Below, piece by piece: positions 62,871 through 64,000 of a stretch of 64,000 bases of DNA (position 1 is the stretch's first letter; every line of letters starts with the position of its first letter). Made by a program: the position numbers and the translations under genes. This stretch comes from Glutamicibacter protophormiae (lineage in GTDB: Bacteria; Actinomycetota; Actinomycetes; Actinomycetales; Micrococcaceae), in assembly GCF_014647495.1 (NCBI RefSeq), contig NZ_BMPH01000003.1, positions 310,001 through 374,000 of the forward strand. Direction: 5' to 3'. Below the pieces are notes generated by a model. That model was not told where the DNA came from, searched no databases, and saw only the letters and a program-made list of their open reading frames with translations.

Positions 62871-63381
62871 CAGGCCAAGAAGCTGATCGAGCAGATGGAA
62901 ATCAGCCCCGAGAAGTGCGCCGAGTTCGTCAGCCAGCAGGCAGCATGGGATATCGAAGGCATCAACATGGCCGTTGCCGTGCTGATGGATGATTCTACGA
63001 TGGAGTCCACCAGCTACAGCGTGGCCGGTTACGAAGATACCGCGAAGCTGGACCAGATCACCAAGCAGGTTAAAAACAAGGACCTGCAGGGGTGCGACAA
63101 GATCGGCATGACGGTCCAGGGCCAGAATGCAGAAGTTGGAGTCAAGATTCTCGATGCCTCATCGGAAGCGGATCTGACCTACGCCACCAGCAATACCACC
63201 AAGCTGAATGGCACTGATGTTCCCGGCGGCGGCAGCTACCAGATGCAGGGGCTGGTTGGAAAACAACGCAGTCTCGGTATCCATGACCGGAACCGACGCG
63301 GAGTCCGAAGCCGACGTGCTCAAGAAGCTCACCGAAGAGCTCAACAAGGCCGTCGCCGAGGTCAAGGCGACAGCCAAGTAG
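62871..63381 (+). pseudogene. Broken third copy of the lipoprotein family
   Basis: The frame continues directly after the TAA of the previous gene and encodes the same domain, with ISPEKCAEFVSQQ and LQGCDKIGMTV matching the Cys blocks. It has no signal peptide and no proper start (first ATG 62895 has no good ribosome site). At about 63257-63259 one extra G shifts the frame; with it removed, the protein reads on as ENNAVSVSMTGTDAES to TAG 63379-63381. So the copy lost its 5' end and gained a frameshift. Confidence 0.75.
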
Positions 63382-63400
63382 CGAGACTGGAAACTCCCTG

Positions 63401-63447
63401 AAACGGGGGTCGGATTCCGGGGATACCCGGTTCCGGCCCCCGTTTTT
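63401..63447 (+). terminator. Terminator after the lipoprotein block
   Basis: AAACGGGGGTCGGA pairs with TCCGGCCCCCGTTT around a GGGG/CCCGG loop, followed by TTTCC. It ends the lipoprotein transcript. Confidence 0.85.
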
Positions 63448-63535
63448 CCGTGCGCCGCGGGGTAGGGGAGAATACCCTGATTTCTTTTTGGGAAGCCAGT
63501 GACGCGAGGGCAATCTAGGCGTACAGTTCACATTC

Positions 63536-64000
63536 GTGAATACGAATATTGGGACGCTGAACGTCTCTCAGTCTTCGAATTCGGACTCGGCCCGCCTCCG
63601 CCTCTACCGGTGGTTGAATGACCAATCCGTGGGCCACGAAGACCTCGGCGATGACAAGAAACACGCCGGAAAATGGTGGCAGGTCATGTGCCTTTCGGGC
63701 CTGGACTACTTCTCCACCCTGGGATACCAGCCAGCCATCGCCGCCCTGGCCGCCGGCGCCCTGGCTCCGTTCGCCACTTTGATCCTGGTTGCCGTGACCC
63801 TGGGCGCAGCCTTGCCCGTATACCGCCGGGTCGCCGGGGAATCCCCGCATGGACAGGGATCAATCGCCATGCTCGAACACCTGCTGCCGCATTGGAAGGG
63901 CAAAATGCTGGTGCTGATCCTGCTGGGCTTCGCGGCCACCGACTTCATGATCACCGCGACGCTTTCGGCGGCGGATGCCTCCGCGCACCTCATCGAGAAC
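63536..64000 (+). CDS. APC-type amino acid permease, N-terminal part (cut by window edge)
   Basis: GTG 63536 begins a frame open to the window end (155 residues seen). TACAGT at 63522-63527, 8 nt before GTG, resembles a -10 box, so the message may be leaderless. After about 45 cytoplasmic residues come [16 protein letters not shown] and several TM segments, with [17 protein letters not shown] between helices. This is the start of an APC-superfamily permease of the kind widespread in Actinobacteria. Substrate unknown. Confidence 0.75.
   Translation, partial: MNTNIGTLNVSQSSNSDSARLRLYRWLNDQSVGHEDLGDDKKHAGKWWQVMCLSGLDYFSTLGYQPAIAALAAGALAPFATLILVAVTLGAALPVYRRVAGESPHGQGSIAMLEHLLPHWKGKMLVLILLGFAATDFMITATLSAADASAHLIEN

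Noticed and set aside
63142-63531. Minus-strand frame over the third lipoprotein copy
   Set aside because: It crosses the terminator and reads as low-complexity protein; the plus-strand pseudogene explains the DNA.
1-64000. CRISPR arrays, insertion sequences or restriction-modification systems
   Set aside because: No regularly spaced repeats, no transposase-like protein and no inverted-repeat-bounded element were seen. The only clear mobile element is the prophage.

Overview
The window is high-GC DNA with actinobacterial gene order and start-codon habits: many GTG and TTG starts, TGATG stop/start overlaps and some probably leaderless genes. The dxr–rip1–ispG–GNAT block, rpsB–tsf–pyrH–frr–cdsA, and the style of the peptide ABC and acetate-symporter loci point to the Micrococcaceae (Arthrobacter/Glutamicibacter-like). 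That placement is inference from gene content; no 16S gene is present.

Region 1 (1 to about 23,450) is the late half of a siphovirus-type prophage, entering from the left edge. The order is portal (cut), VG15/MuF-type head protein, scaffold, decoration protein, major capsid, connectors, tail terminator, major tail protein, two tail chaperones joined by a GGGAAAC -1 frameshift, a 1461-aa tape measure with M23 and SLT wall-lytic domains, distal tail protein, three minor tail/fibre proteins, then small membrane proteins, an M15 endolysin and an r1t-like holin with an extra C-terminal domain. Two genes on the opposite strand look like morons: a GT-D-fold glycosyltransferase between tail and lysis genes, and a lipoprotein just inside the right end. 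The right attachment site is a displaced 3' half of a tRNA (CAT anticodon) at about 23,411-23,453, followed by what looks like the tRNA's old terminator. The integrase, attL and the restored tRNA must lie left of the window.

Region 2 (23,560-29,899) is conserved housekeeping: a degenerate M23 protein divergent from rpsB, then rpsB, tsf, pyrH, frr, cdsA and a DivIVA-domain protein, with strong hairpins between several of them.

Region 3 (29,949-40,094) covers carboxylate uptake and 2-oxoacid oxidation. Two sodium:solute symporters, each with a small membrane partner, flank a LytS/LytTR two-component system. An Lrp/AsnC regulator is divergent from an E1alpha–E1beta–E2 2-oxoacid dehydrogenase operon. 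Region 4 (40,291-52,382) holds two complete tandem oligopeptide ABC importers, each with a binding lipoprotein, two permeases and one fused double ATPase. CRP/GlxR-like 16-bp sites precede the acetate symporter, the dehydrogenase operon and both ABC operons, suggesting common control by carbon status.

Region 5 (52,476-64,000) has a GNAT, a TetR regulator divergent from an acyl-CoA dehydrogenase, dxr–rip1 (isoprenoid synthesis and intramembrane proteolysis), a YCII protein, ArfB, an FMN reductase, ispG, a DUF4081-type GNAT, a tandem family of small lipoproteins whose third copy is broken, and the start of an APC-type permease cut by the right edge.

No wholly new system can be proved from this sequence. 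The most unusual items are the prophage morons, the hairpin that buries the tape-measure start, the alternating 19/26-residue repeat in the tape measure, the extended holin and the shared CRP-like sites.
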